Of a DNA stretch of 64,000 bases, positions 34,682 through 43,873 are shown one piece after another (positions within the stretch are counted from its first letter, which is position 1; every line of letters begins with the position of its first letter). The DNA comes from Rhizobium sp. TH135. GTDB taxonomy: Bacteria; Pseudomonadota; Alphaproteobacteria; Rhizobiales; Rhizobiaceae. The position numbers and the translations under genes were made by a program. The stretch covers positions 806,001-870,000 of the forward strand of contig NZ_PKRP01000001.1 of NCBI RefSeq assembly GCF_002855515.1. Reading direction: 5' to 3'. The notes beneath the pieces are model-generated. The model was given only the letters and a program-made list of their open reading frames with translations, was not told the DNA's origin and did not search any database.

Positions 34682-35719
34682 ATGGCCCAACCCTTCCCAT
34701 TCGCTGCCATCGTGGCACAGGAGGACATGAAGAAGGCTCTCCTGATGGCAGCGGTCGAACCTCTGTTGGGCGGGGTCCTCATTTTCGGCGATCGCGGCAC
34801 GGGAAAATCGACAGCGGTCCGGGCCCTGACCGAACTGCTACCGCCCATCGAAACGCGCACCGGCTGCCGCTACAACTGCCTGCCCGCCGAACCCCAATCC
34901 GCCTGCACCGTCTGCAATCCGGCATCAGGTTTGAAAGCCCCGCCGATCGTCAAACATCGGGCACCGATGATCGACCTGCCACTCGGCGCGACAGAAGACC
35001 GTGTCTGCGGCTCGCTCGACATCGAAAAGGCACTCGTGGCAGGCGAAAAGCACTTCGAGCCAGGCCTGCTCGCCGCCGCCAACAGGGGTTTCCTCTACAT
35101 TGACGAGATCAACCTGCTGGAGGATCATCTTGTTGACCTCCTGCTCGATGCAGCTGCCTCCGGTGTCAATGTCGTTGAACGTGAGGGCCTGAGCATCCGC
35201 CATGCCGCACGCTTCGTCCTCGTCGGCAGCGGCAATCCGGAAGAAGGCGATCTTAGACCGCAATTGCTCGATCGCTTCGGTCTGTCAGTCGATGTCCGCA
35301 CCATCGATGACCTTGACCAACGCATTGAAGTCATCCGCCGCCGCGACGCCTATGAGACAGACCCAGCGGCCTTTGTCAGGCTCTGGGCCAAGCGCGACGC
35401 CACGATCGGCCGCCGCGTCGTTGCAGCCCGCAAGATCATTCGCCAGATCGAGATCCCCGATCATGTGGTCATGCGCATGTCGCAGCTCTGTCTGAGGCTC
35501 GGGATCGATGGCATGCGAGGCGAGCTGACGCTGATGCGGGCAAGCCGCGCGGCAGCCGCCCTTGCAGGCCGCAAGCTCGTGACCTGGGACGATGTCGCGG
35601 AAATTGCGCCGATGGTGCTCTGCCATCGCCTGCGCCGCGACCCGCTCGACGACGCCGGGTCCAGCCCAAGGGTGGAACGCGCGCTCGCAACCATCACCGA
35701 CAACAACGCCCATGGCTGA
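34682..35719 (+). CDS. bchI: Magnesium chelatase ATPase subunit I
   Basis: AAA+ subunit (345 residues) of the BchHID chelatase, which inserts Mg2+ into protoporphyrin IX, the first committed step of bacteriochlorophyll synthesis. Walker A GDRGTGKST at residues 36-44; Walker B FLYIDEINLLEDH; sensor VGSGNPEEGDLRPQLLDRFG. The conserved Cys-rich insert YNCLPAEPQSACTVC is present. GAGG precedes the ATG. First gene of the photosynthesis cluster on this side, overlapping bchD by eight bases. The large subunit BchH is not in the window. Confidence 0.96.
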   Translation: MAQPFPFAAIVAQEDMKKALLMAAVEPLLGGVLIFGDRGTGKSTAVRALTELLPPIETRTGCRYNCLPAEPQSACTVCNPASGLKAPPIVKHRAPMIDLPLGATEDRVCGSLDIEKALVAGEKHFEPGLLAAANRGFLYIDEINLLEDHLVDLLLDAAASGVNVVEREGLSIRHAARFVLVGSGNPEEGDLRPQLLDRFGLSVDVRTIDDLDQRIEVIRRRDAYETDPAAFVRLWAKRDATIGRRVVAARKIIRQIEIPDHVVMRMSQLCLRLGIDGMRGELTLMRASRAAAALAGRKLVTWDDVAEIAPMVLCHRLRRDPLDDAGSSPRVERALATITDNNAHG

Positions 35720-37544
35720 ACTCGGCCCCCACGAAGCCTTCGAACAGGCACTCGACATCAGAGGTTCGGAGCTTTGGGCCGACGCCCTTCTGACAATCGA
35801 GCTGCTCTGTATCGGCCGGTCCGGCATCGGAGGTCTTTGGCTAAAGGGACGTGCAGGCGGCGTGCGTGACCTGTTCCTCGAAAGACTGCAACAGCAGCTG
35901 GGCAGCGGGCCGTCCTGGACACGACTGCCGCCGGGAACCTCGATCGCCAACCTGATTGGCGGTGTCGATCTCGCAGCAACCGCAAAACTGGGACATCTGG
36001 TGCGCCAGCCTGGCCTTCTGGCGCGAGCCGAAGGCGGCGTTCTCCTGATCCCCATGGCCGAGCGCCTGGATCCCGCGATAGCAGCGCTGGTCGCCCGAGG
36101 CATGGACGAACCCGCGGCATCCGGCCATCTGGTGATTGCGCTGGACGAATCCCTTGATGACGAGGCGCCCTTGTCCGGCCTCATCGGCGACCGCCTCGCC
36201 CTTCGCGTCGATCTCGATGGCATCGGTTGGCACCACGTAGAAAGCAATCTGCCAGAAGGCGCAGCCCTGCCCCAACCGCGTGGGGCCTGGCGCAACGTCA
36301 CGATCGACGACCGATTGCTGAAGGGGCTTGCTGCCCTCTCCTTGAGCACAGGCCACCGCTCGCCGCGGATCCTCGGCCACCTTGTGCGCACCGCCCGGCT
36401 GCTTGCCTGCCGTGATGATCGGGCAGCAGTCGCGGAAAGCGATGTGCTGACAGCCCTTCGCCTCTGCCTCGGCATACGTCTTTCTCCGGTGAGCGAACAG
36501 CCACCGGAAGAAGCAGAAGCTTCGCCGCCCGAGCAGTGCGACCAAGCACCCGCAGAAACTACGCCCACGACAGACGCGGTGGAGTCGCAGCCGGAAGCCG
36601 ATACCACTACACCGTCGCATCTGGACGACCTGACCGAAATGCTGGCAGCAGTTCAGGCCGGCACGCTTTCGGCCGACCCTTGGCTATCGATCTGCCTGCG
36701 TCCGACGCGCAGTTCTGGTCTTGCAGGCAAATCCGGTGGTGTTCGCAAGAATGCAAGGCGCGGGCGGCCCTTCGGCATCGGCCTTGCTCCACCCCATGCG
36801 GAGGCCCGGCCGGACATTGTCGCAACCCTGCGCGCGGCAGCGCCTTTCCAGAAGATCAGGGCTGCACAACGCCGCGCCCTCAGCGTGCCTGGCACGACGC
36901 CATCAGGGCAAACGACGACCCCACGCGCCTTCGTCACACGCGACGATTTCCGCTATGTGCGTCTGCGCCACGCGGCACCATCGACGGCGATCTTTGTCGT
37001 CGATGCCTCCGGCTCGACCGCGCTCGAACGTCTCGGAGAAACCAAGGGCGCCATCGAACAATTGCTAGCCCGCTGCTACGTCCGCCGCGACGAAGTCGCC
37101 CTGATTGCGTTCAGGGGCACCGGTGCGGACCTGCTTCTCCCCCCGACACGCTCCTTGACCGCCGCCAAGCGCAAGCTCGCCGGGCTTCCCGGCGGCGGCC
37201 CGACACCACTGGCAGCCGGCCTTAAGGCAGGACTGGAACTGGCCCTTTTGGTCGAGCGCCGAGGTGGTAGTCCAGTCTTGGTCCTCTTGACGGACGGCAG
37301 CGGCAACATCGCACTCGATGGCACAGCGGACCGCACGCTTGCCGCAGAAGAACTCACGCGCCTTGCCGCGACATGCAAGAGCCGGCAGACGCGCACCATC
37401 TGCATCGACATCGCACGGCGACCCCGCGAAAGCGTAACGAACCTCGCCCGGATGCTGGGCGCCGACCTGCATGTACTGCGGCAGGCCGATGCCGGCCGCG
37501 TGTCGCACCTGGTCGATCTTTCCATGCGGGAGGGTCGCACATGA
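35712..37544 (+). CDS. bchD: Magnesium chelatase subunit D
   Basis: 610 residues: an N-terminal inactive AAA+ domain, a Pro/Glu/Thr-rich acidic linker (about 265-300), and a C-terminal integrin I (VWA) domain. The MIDAS motif VVDASGSTALERL is intact, followed by PGGGPTPLAAGL and LLTDGSGN. It bridges the BchI ring and BchH. The ATG at 35712 overlaps the bchI end; its own TGA overlaps bchO. Confidence 0.95.
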   Translation: MAELGPHEAFEQALDIRGSELWADALLTIELLCIGRSGIGGLWLKGRAGGVRDLFLERLQQQLGSGPSWTRLPPGTSIANLIGGVDLAATAKLGHLVRQPGLLARAEGGVLLIPMAERLDPAIAALVARGMDEPAASGHLVIALDESLDDEAPLSGLIGDRLALRVDLDGIGWHHVESNLPEGAALPQPRGAWRNVTIDDRLLKGLAALSLSTGHRSPRILGHLVRTARLLACRDDRAAVAESDVLTALRLCLGIRLSPVSEQPPEEAEASPPEQCDQAPAETTPTTDAVESQPEADTTTPSHLDDLTEMLAAVQAGTLSADPWLSICLRPTRSSGLAGKSGGVRKNARRGRPFGIGLAPPHAEARPDIVATLRAAAPFQKIRAAQRRALSVPGTTPSGQTTTPRAFVTRDDFRYVRLRHAAPSTAIFVVDASGSTALERLGETKGAIEQLLARCYVRRDEVALIAFRGTGADLLLPPTRSLTAAKRKLAGLPGGGPTPLAAGLKAGLELALLVERRGGSPVLVLLTDGSGNIALDGTADRTLAAEELTRLAATCKSRQTRTICIDIARRPRESVTNLARMLGADLHVLRQADAGRVSHLVDLSMREGRT

Positions 37545-38449
37545 TGAGCGGGCGCGAGCGGTTGGACTGGCAAACGGATGGTCGCAACTGGCCCCATCGC
37601 AGCGCGAGCCGCTTCGTGCAGACGGCATCCTTCGACTGGCACGTGCAGATCGCCGGACCTGATAACGCACCCATCATCCTGCTTCTGCATGGGACGGGCG
37701 CCGCCTCGCATTCCTGGCGCAACATCATCCCCCTTCTCTCGAGCCGCTTTCGAATTGTTGCCCCAGACCTGCCTGGCCATGGCTTTACCCGGCCTCGCGG
37801 ATCCGCCGACCTTTCGCTCCCGGGCATGGTCAGGGCGCTCAGCGAACTCCTCGGAACGTTCGAACGATGCCCGGCCGTCATTCTCGGACACTCCGCAGGC
37901 GCTGCGATCGCGGTCACACTGGCAGCCGATCAGGCCTCGGCCGTCCCGCGCCACGTCATTGGCATCAACGGCGCCTTCCTGCCGATCCGCGGAAACGCCT
38001 TGTTTTCACCGCTCGCCAAGGCGCTTTTTGCCAATCCCTTTTCAGCATCGATGTTTTCGATGCTGGCGCGCGCAACCCCTCTCGGCGGCAATCTGCTGAC
38101 GGCGACAGGCTCAGCGATCGACGAAGAGGGCAAGGCGATCTATCGCATGCTGCTCGCCTCGCCCGCCCATGTGCGGGGCGCACTCGGCATGATGGCCGCC
38201 TGGGACCTGACCCGGTTCGACGCAACGTTGCGCCGCCTTGCCTTCCCCATGACGCTGATCGCCGCCCGCGATGACCCGATGGTGCCGATCGCCAATTCCA
38301 GCCATGCAGCGCGACAAGCCTCGGGCAGTCGGCTGATCCTCACCGAGCGGGGCGGCCACCTCTTGCACGAATGCCGTGCAGCAGAGGTCGCCAAGTGGCT
38401 CGACGAGGTGATGAGCGAACAGAAATCCAACGGAGCGGATGCAGCATGA
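37541..38449 (+). CDS. bchO: Alpha/beta hydrolase BchO
   Basis: 302-residue hydrolase conventionally placed after bchID in purple bacteria; its precise biochemical role, presumed linked to Mg chelation, is undefined. It has the oxyanion region LLLHGTGAASHSWRN, the nucleophile elbow LGHSAGAA, and the C-terminal His in TERGGHLLHE. It starts with two ATGs overlapping the bchD stop. It overlaps crtI by four bases. Confidence 0.9.
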   Translation: MMSGRERLDWQTDGRNWPHRSASRFVQTASFDWHVQIAGPDNAPIILLLHGTGAASHSWRNIIPLLSSRFRIVAPDLPGHGFTRPRGSADLSLPGMVRALSELLGTFERCPAVILGHSAGAAIAVTLAADQASAVPRHVIGINGAFLPIRGNALFSPLAKALFANPFSASMFSMLARATPLGGNLLTATGSAIDEEGKAIYRMLLASPAHVRGALGMMAAWDLTRFDATLRRLAFPMTLIAARDDPMVPIANSSHAARQASGSRLILTERGGHLLHECRAAEVAKWLDEVMSEQKSNGADAA

Positions 38450-40017
38450 ACATCGCAGGCCGCTTTCCCAAACCGAAAACCCCACCCGCCGACAACAGGC
38501 CGCACGCCGTCATCATCGGCGCCGGCGTCGGCGGGCTCACCACAGGCGCACTGCTGGGTGCCAGGGGCTATCGCGTCACGATCCTCGATCCGCTCGATGA
38601 GCCCGGCGGACGCGCCTATGCGCATCGGCAGGACGGCTTCACCTTCGACGCCGGCCCCACAATCATCACGGCTCCCTGGCTCTTCGAAAACCTCTGGCGC
38701 GACTGCGGCGGCAGGCTGAGCGACGATGTGGACCTCCACCCCAACACGCCCTTTTATCGCGTGCGTTACGATGACGGCACAGTCTTCGACTATTCCGGCG
38801 ACCGCGAGGCGATGGAAGCCCAGATCGCAAAAATCGAGCCAAAGGATGTCGCCGGCTACCGCAGCTTCCTTGACGAGAGCCGCCGCATTTACGAGGTCGC
38901 CTTTGAGCAGCTCGCGCACAAGCCCTTCCACAGCCTGCTCTTCACCGCAAAGACGCTGGCCCGCCTCGTCCGCTTGGGCGGCTATCGCTCGGTCTATTCG
39001 GTGGTCTCAAAACACTTTCGCAGCGACAAGCTGCGCACGCTCTTTTCGTTTCATCCGCTGCTGATCGGCGGCAACCCGTTTTCCGCCACCTCCTTTTATT
39101 GCCTGATTGCCCATCTCGAGGGGAAATACGGCGTGCATTACGCGCTCGGGGGCACCAATGCCCTCGTGCGCGGCATCGCATCGCTGGTGACCCGCAATGG
39201 CGGCCGCATCCGGCTCCAGGAGACAGTCGTCGAGATTGAAACCGAAGGCAGCCGGGCAACCGGCGTCAGATTGGCGTCCGGCGAGCGGATCGCCGCAGAC
39301 ATCGTGGTGTCCAATGCCGATCCTGCCACCACCTACGGGGAATTGTTGAAGGCCCACCCCCGCCGCCGCTGGACCGACGCAAAGCTCGCCCGCGGCGACT
39401 ATTCGATGAGCCTCTTCGTCTGGTATTTCGGCACCAGCCGCCGGTATGACGATGTCTTGCATCACACCATGCTTTTCGGCCCCCGTTACAAGGGGCTGCT
39501 CGACGACATCTTCAGGAAGCACCGCCTCGCCGAAGACTTCAGTCTCTACCTGCATCGCCCGACAGCGAGCGACCCATCGCTGGCACCGGCGGGCTGTGAT
39601 GCCTTCTACGTCTTGAGCCCGGTCCCGAACCTCGCAAGTGGGACAGACTGGACAGAGACGGCCGAACATTACCGGCGCAAGATCGAAAAGCGGCTGGAAG
39701 AGACGGTTCTGCCCGATCTGTCGCGCCACATCGTCACCTCCCGCATCGCAACGCCGCTGGATTTCCGGGATCGTCTCCTGTCCTGGCAGGGGGCCGCGTT
39801 TGCGCTTGAGCCGAAGCTCTTCCAGAGCGCCTGGTTCCGTCCGCACAACAGGAGCGAAGAACTCGACAACCTCTTCCTCTGCGGCGCGGGCACCCATCCG
39901 GGAGCAGGCCTGCCAGGCGTCGTCTCCTCGGCACGCATCGTCGCCGATCTCGTGCCCGACCCGGCCACCATCATGGCCGAAACCTGGGAAGCCCAGGCAA
40001 GGAGGAAAAGCCCATGA
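38446..40017 (+). CDS. crtI: Phytoene desaturase
   Basis: 523-residue FAD enzyme that desaturates phytoene to neurosporene or lycopene. It has the N-terminal Rossmann motif VIIGAGVGGLTTGALLGARGY, FTFDAGPTIITAPWLFENLW, and the C-terminal signature LFLCGAGTHPGAGLPGVVSSA of CrtI. Start ATG overlaps the bchO stop. It forms a translational chain bchD-bchO-crtI-crtB. The number of desaturation steps cannot be read from sequence. Confidence 0.94.
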   Translation: MNIAGRFPKPKTPPADNRPHAVIIGAGVGGLTTGALLGARGYRVTILDPLDEPGGRAYAHRQDGFTFDAGPTIITAPWLFENLWRDCGGRLSDDVDLHPNTPFYRVRYDDGTVFDYSGDREAMEAQIAKIEPKDVAGYRSFLDESRRIYEVAFEQLAHKPFHSLLFTAKTLARLVRLGGYRSVYSVVSKHFRSDKLRTLFSFHPLLIGGNPFSATSFYCLIAHLEGKYGVHYALGGTNALVRGIASLVTRNGGRIRLQETVVEIETEGSRATGVRLASGERIAADIVVSNADPATTYGELLKAHPRRRWTDAKLARGDYSMSLFVWYFGTSRRYDDVLHHTMLFGPRYKGLLDDIFRKHRLAEDFSLYLHRPTASDPSLAPAGCDAFYVLSPVPNLASGTDWTETAEHYRRKIEKRLEETVLPDLSRHIVTSRIATPLDFRDRLLSWQGAAFALEPKLFQSAWFRPHNRSEELDNLFLCGAGTHPGAGLPGVVSSARIVADLVPDPATIMAETWEAQARRKSP

Positions 40018-41180
40018 TCGCGTCCGACACCGCCCAGGAGCCGATGCTCGCCCGTCCCCTCGCCCGCCGCCCGATATCGCTCAACTACGGCTTTTCCGGC
40101 GACTACGAGGATGAAAAGGCGTGTTCCGCCGCGATCCGGCGCGGCTCGAAATCCTTTCATCTGGCGTCCCTGCTGCTGCCCGCCTCCACCCGTCAGGCGG
40201 CACGCGCACTCTATGCGTTCTGCCGCCATTCCGACGATCTGATCGATGACCCCAAAAGCGGCATGCCGGCCCTTCTCCGGCTGCGACAGCGCCTCGACCT
40301 GATCTATGCCGGCGAGCCCGCCCCCTTTGCCTGCGATCGGGCCTTTGCCCGTGTGGTTCACGAACACGCGATCCCCAAGCCGGTGGTCGAGGCCCTGCTC
40401 GATGGCTTCGCCATGGATCTCGAAGGCCACCGCCACGAAACCATCGAGGACGTGAAGGCCTACGCAACCTGCGTCGCCTCGAGCGTCGGGTTGATGATGG
40501 CCTGCGTGATGGGCGTGCGCGACAGGGCTGCTCTTGCCCGCGCCGCAGACCTAGGAATCGCCATGCAGCTGACCAATATTGCTCGTGACGTGGGCGAAGA
40601 TGCGAGAAACGGCAGGCTCTATCTGCCGCTCGAATGGCTCGACGAACACGGGATCGATGGAGCAGCCTTTTTGCGCAACCCGCAACACAGCGAAGCATTG
40701 GGAGTGGTAGTTCAGCGTCTGCTCGACGAGGCAGCCCGCCACTATCGGCTCGGCCATGCCGGCATTCGCTGCCTGCCGAAGCCCTGCCGACACGCGATCC
40801 GCACGGCTGCCCTCGTCTACGAGGCAATCGGCGAGGATATCGCAGCCAACGACTACGACAGCGTCTCGAGGCGCGCGACCACTGGCCTTGGCAAGAAGAT
40901 CGGCCTCATGATCAAAGCAAGAGGCGAGGACAGCAGATGGACGGCAACGGCGGTGCGCGATCTGCATGCCTCGACAGAAATCGTCGCACGGGATCTGGTC
41001 ACCTTGAGCGGGGCCACGCGGGAAGCAGAGCCCGAGCAGCCAGCAGCCGCCCTGCAAGCACCGAAGGACAATACGATCGGGCGGGTGACCGACATACTTC
41101 TGCGTCTTCACGCGGATGCCCGGGCAGAAGCCCGCGAACGCCGGCGCGCCGCGCGGGAAAAGGTGGCGACCCTTGCTTGA
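40014..41180 (+). CDS. crtB: Phytoene synthase
   Basis: 388 residues; condenses two GGPP to phytoene. The first aspartate-rich site is FCRHSDDLIDD and the second is NIARDVGEDARNGRLYLP. The C-terminal ~60 residues (EPEQPAAALQAPKD to the end) extend beyond many CrtB proteins and are charged. ATGA overlap with crtI. Confidence 0.95.
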   Translation: MIASDTAQEPMLARPLARRPISLNYGFSGDYEDEKACSAAIRRGSKSFHLASLLLPASTRQAARALYAFCRHSDDLIDDPKSGMPALLRLRQRLDLIYAGEPAPFACDRAFARVVHEHAIPKPVVEALLDGFAMDLEGHRHETIEDVKAYATCVASSVGLMMACVMGVRDRAALARAADLGIAMQLTNIARDVGEDARNGRLYLPLEWLDEHGIDGAAFLRNPQHSEALGVVVQRLLDEAARHYRLGHAGIRCLPKPCRHAIRTAALVYEAIGEDIAANDYDSVSRRATTGLGKKIGLMIKARGEDSRWTATAVRDLHASTEIVARDLVTLSGATREAEPEQPAAALQAPKDNTIGRVTDILLRLHADARAEARERRRAAREKVATLA

Positions 41181-41337
41181 AAACTATTTCGGAATCATCG
41201 AAGCGATCTTTGTCTTCAGCCTGGCGATTGCCTTCTACGTCTGGCAGATGCGCGACCTGAAGAAGGAAAAGCTGAAGGCCGAGGCCCGCGCCCGTGAGGC
41301 CGAGCGAGAGGTCCATGGAGAAGCCGCAAAGGACTAA
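41173..41337 (+). CDS. 54-aa single-span membrane protein after crtB
   Basis: TTG-initiated frame overlapping the crtB end, with AAGGTGG six bases upstream. The sequence is LENYFGIIEAIFVFSLAIAF, one membrane helix, then a highly charged helix (QMRDLKKEKLKAEARAREAE). Its TAA overlaps the crtC stop from the other strand. Similar short proteins occur next to crtB in some phototrophs; function unknown, perhaps membrane assembly of carotenoid enzymes. The ATG at 41116 is less likely. Confidence 0.6.
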   Translation: MLENYFGIIEAIFVFSLAIAFYVWQMRDLKKEKLKAEARAREAEREVHGEAAKD

Positions 41338-42284
41338 CCCCGACGCGGCATGCGGAACGGCAACATCAACTTGACCAGGGGCATGGCAAGCCGCCGACAG
41401 TCCAGCGTCTCATGCATCATCCCGACCCGGTCGCCAGCGATGATCGTCTCCACAAGCGAGCGCCGGTAAAAAGGCGTGTCCTCATAGGCGCCGAGCAATT
41501 CAGGCGTCCTACCCTCGTCGCAGGCCACACCCCCACCGACACCCCAGAAGCCACGCTTCAACAGCCGCCGCGCCGGTGGTTCGAAGTGGCTTACAGCGCC
41601 ACTGTCGGTGTAGACGAGGCCAGACCGTCTATTATCCCCGCTCGCCAGCACTGAATCGTAGAGCAGCACCGTCCGACCGTCGGCCGTTGTCCCGCGTGCC
41701 CAGTCCCACCCCTGGAAATCCTCCTCCAGGGGACGGTTGCCATGGTTCATGTCGTGATAGCCGTCCCCAGACCAGCCGCCATCCTTCATGGCGTCGCAGG
41801 CGACGGTGACACGGCCGCATGGCGCAACAGGCTTCCAGGCATGCCGGCCGGCGGCATCGAGCAGATATGTCTGATCCGCCAGGAATGCTGGCGCAAGCCG
41901 GATTTCGCCGCGCATGCGTTTCGGCAACCACCGTTGCCCCGGCCAGGGCAGGAAGACCTCATCGAAGGCGATGACGAAATCAGATCCTTCGAAACGCAGG
42001 GAACTCCCGCCGATCTGCAGGAAGGATCTGCCGCGATGAAGGTGACGCTGAGCGCGCTCCGTCATCGCCCATGCATGCCCGTCCGGCCCATAGAGCGCGA
42101 CATTGAAGGCCACATGGTTCTCCGGAGTTTTCCGACCGGCCCAGTAATAGTAGGGCGAAAAAACCGAGCCAATGAAGGCGATTACCGTGAAGGCGAAGCG
42201 CCCGCATTCACTCGTTCCGTCGACATACCACCAGTGATAGCCGCCGGCAGGGACCGCCTGGTCAAAGGCCGGTCCGCCATCAAC
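41334..42284 (-). CDS. crtC: Hydroxyneurosporene synthase (carotenoid 1,2-hydratase); start unclear
   Basis: Adds water across the C1-C2 double bond of neurosporene or lycopene. The conserved body starts GGPAFDQAVPAGGYHWWYVDG, then VIAFIGSVFSPYYYWAG and GWDWARGTTADGRT, as in Rhodobacter CrtC. Odd point: in this frame there is no ATG, GTG or TTG between the conserved N-terminus and an ATG at 42560 deep inside crtD. Either a rare start codon is used, or there is an indel near 42270-42290, where a TTGATGG sequence sits in other frames. The start given is approximate. It overlaps the crtD 3' end by about 100 bp. Confidence 0.85.
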   Translation of the reverse strand, partial: VDGGPAFDQAVPAGGYHWWYVDGTSECGRFAFTVIAFIGSVFSPYYYWAGRKTPENHVAFNVALYGPDGHAWAMTERAQRHLHRGRSFLQIGGSSLRFEGSDFVIAFDEVFLPWPGQRWLPKRMRGEIRLAPAFLADQTYLLDAAGRHAWKPVAPCGRVTVACDAMKDGGWSGDGYHDMNHGNRPLEEDFQGWDWARGTTADGRTVLLYDSVLASGDNRRSGLVYTDSGAVSHFEPPARRLLKRGFWGVGGGVACDEGRTPELLGAYEDTPFYRRSLVETIIAGDRVGMMHETLDCRRLAMPLVKLMLPFRMPRRG

Positions 42285-43759
42285 CGTTCGGCCGCGAGTT
42301 TCCCCGACAGGGCCGCCATCGGCAGGCCCGGCCCCGGATGGACGCTGCCCCCTGCCAGATAGAGACCCGGCACAGGCCCCTCCGAGCCCGGTCGCGCGAA
42401 GGACGCCATCCAGCCGTGAGAGGCCATCCCGTAAAGCGCCCCGCCCGTTCCCGGATAGAGGGTCGCGAAGCGGTCCGGCGTCGTGATGTCCGCCGCCGTC
42501 GGGTTCATGGAGAGCGTCAGCCCGTTCAGCTCCAGACGGTGTTCCATGGTCTTCAGACATGTGCTGACCTCGCTTTCATGGAAACGACGGCGATCGCCGT
42601 CCGCCGGCAGGTTCATCAGGGCGTAGATACGTTCAGTACCCGCATGCCCCGCTGAGAGCCGACCTGCGGCATCGCGATCCTGGGCACACAGATAGACAGT
42701 CGGATCGGACGGGGCTTCGCGACGTTTGAAGATCGCCTCGAATTCGCGCTCGTAATCATCGGAAAAGAAGACCGTATGATGCGCGATCGGCACGCCGGAA
42801 GGTTCTGCGAGACTGCAAGACACGAGGGCGGACAACGACCGCTGCGCCTGAGCGCGGACTGGATCGGGAGGCGGGACACCGATCAATCTGGGAAGCGCTG
42901 CAACATCGCCATTGTAGATGATCTGCCGCGCATCGAGCTTGCGCCCCGTCCGGGTCACGACGCCTGATACCGCACGTCTGGATGGATCGATGACGATCTC
43001 GCTGACGGCATCGCCATATCGGAACTCCACGCCAAGCTCGACGGCCAGAGCTGCGAGCCGTTGCGCGAGTGCCCGGATACCACCCTGCACCGTCCAGACA
43101 CCCTCCTGCTCGACATGCGCAACCAGCATCAGCGTGGCCGGAGAAAGATAGGGCGACGAGCCGCAATAGGTTGCGTACCGCCCGAAAAGCTGGCGAAGCC
43201 GGGCATCGGCAAAATAGCCTCCCAGGGCAGACCAGAGTGTCGCGAAGGGCTTGATCGCAAGGAGCGCACCAGGACGGGCAAGACCAATGCGGCGCGAGAG
43301 CGAGACGGGGTTGGGTCTCGACGCATCAATGAAGCTATCTTTCAACACCTCGAAAGTCCGGCGGCTGTCCGCCGCGAACCGCCGATAGCCTTCGGCCTCC
43401 CGCCGACCGGCAAAGTCGGCAATGGCGCGAATGGTTTCCTGCTGATCGGCATGGAGATCAAGCGCTGCCCCGCCCCGCCAATAGTGCCTGGCAATCACCG
43501 TGGACGGAACGAGCGAGAGCTCCTGGTCGATCGAGCGACCGGCGGCAGCGAACAGTGCGTCGAACACCCATTTCATGGTCAGCACCGTCGGCCCCGCATC
43601 GAAACCATGTCCAGCAACCTCGACGCGGCGCATCTTGCCGCCCGGTTCAGCTTGAGCCTCAAGGACAACAACACGATATCCGGCAGCCGCCAGCCGCACG
43701 GCGGCAGCAAGGCCGGCCATGCCCGCCCCGATTACCGCAACGGTATCATCGGTTGCCAT
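42182..43759 (-). CDS. crtD: Methoxyneurosporene/hydroxyneurosporene dehydrogenase
   Basis: 525-residue FAD desaturase acting at C3-C4 in the spirilloxanthin/spheroidene pathway. N-terminal VAVIGAGMAGLAAAVRLAAAG, then GFDAGPTVLTMKWVFDALF, and C-terminal LYLAGGSVHPGPGLPMAALSG. The last ~20 residues after LMADRPL are atypical and run into the crtC frame. The ATG at 43759 has GGGAGGAAC upstream; a longer frame to 43801 covers the PpsR box promoter and is rejected. Divergent from crtE. Confidence 0.93.
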   Translation of the reverse strand: MATDDTVAVIGAGMAGLAAAVRLAAAGYRVVVLEAQAEPGGKMRRVEVAGHGFDAGPTVLTMKWVFDALFAAAGRSIDQELSLVPSTVIARHYWRGGAALDLHADQQETIRAIADFAGRREAEGYRRFAADSRRTFEVLKDSFIDASRPNPVSLSRRIGLARPGALLAIKPFATLWSALGGYFADARLRQLFGRYATYCGSSPYLSPATLMLVAHVEQEGVWTVQGGIRALAQRLAALAVELGVEFRYGDAVSEIVIDPSRRAVSGVVTRTGRKLDARQIIYNGDVAALPRLIGVPPPDPVRAQAQRSLSALVSCSLAEPSGVPIAHHTVFFSDDYEREFEAIFKRREAPSDPTVYLCAQDRDAAGRLSAGHAGTERIYALMNLPADGDRRRFHESEVSTCLKTMEHRLELNGLTLSMNPTAADITTPDRFATLYPGTGGALYGMASHGWMASFARPGSEGPVPGLYLAGGSVHPGPGLPMAALSGKLAAERLMADRPLTRRSLPAAITGGMSTERVNAGASPSR

Positions 43760-43802
43760 GGACAAGTTCCTCCCTTTGCCCGGTTGACATACAGTCCACA
43801 TG

Positions 43803-43820
43803 TGTCAATCTTGATTTACA
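43803..43820. promoter_or_regulatory. PpsR/CrtJ-type box between crtD and crtE
   Basis: TGT-N12-ACA (TGT 43803, ACA 43818) in the divergent 114-bp promoter region; the wider arms GTGT/ACAC are symmetric. A TTGACA lies at 43784. One site could control both directions. Confidence 0.75.
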
Positions 43821-43873
43821 CATTATTCAGTTGTTCAAAATTTACAACTGCGCATTCCCTGGAGGTGAGCCTG

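Noticed and set aside
42285..42560. Extending crtC back to the ATG at 42560
   Set aside because: The extra ~90 residues are Gly/Asp-rich, match no CrtC and lie wholly inside crtD.
43784..43812. TTGACA plus AATCTT as a crtE promoter
   Set aside because: The -10 is too far from consensus; only the PpsR-type box is reported.
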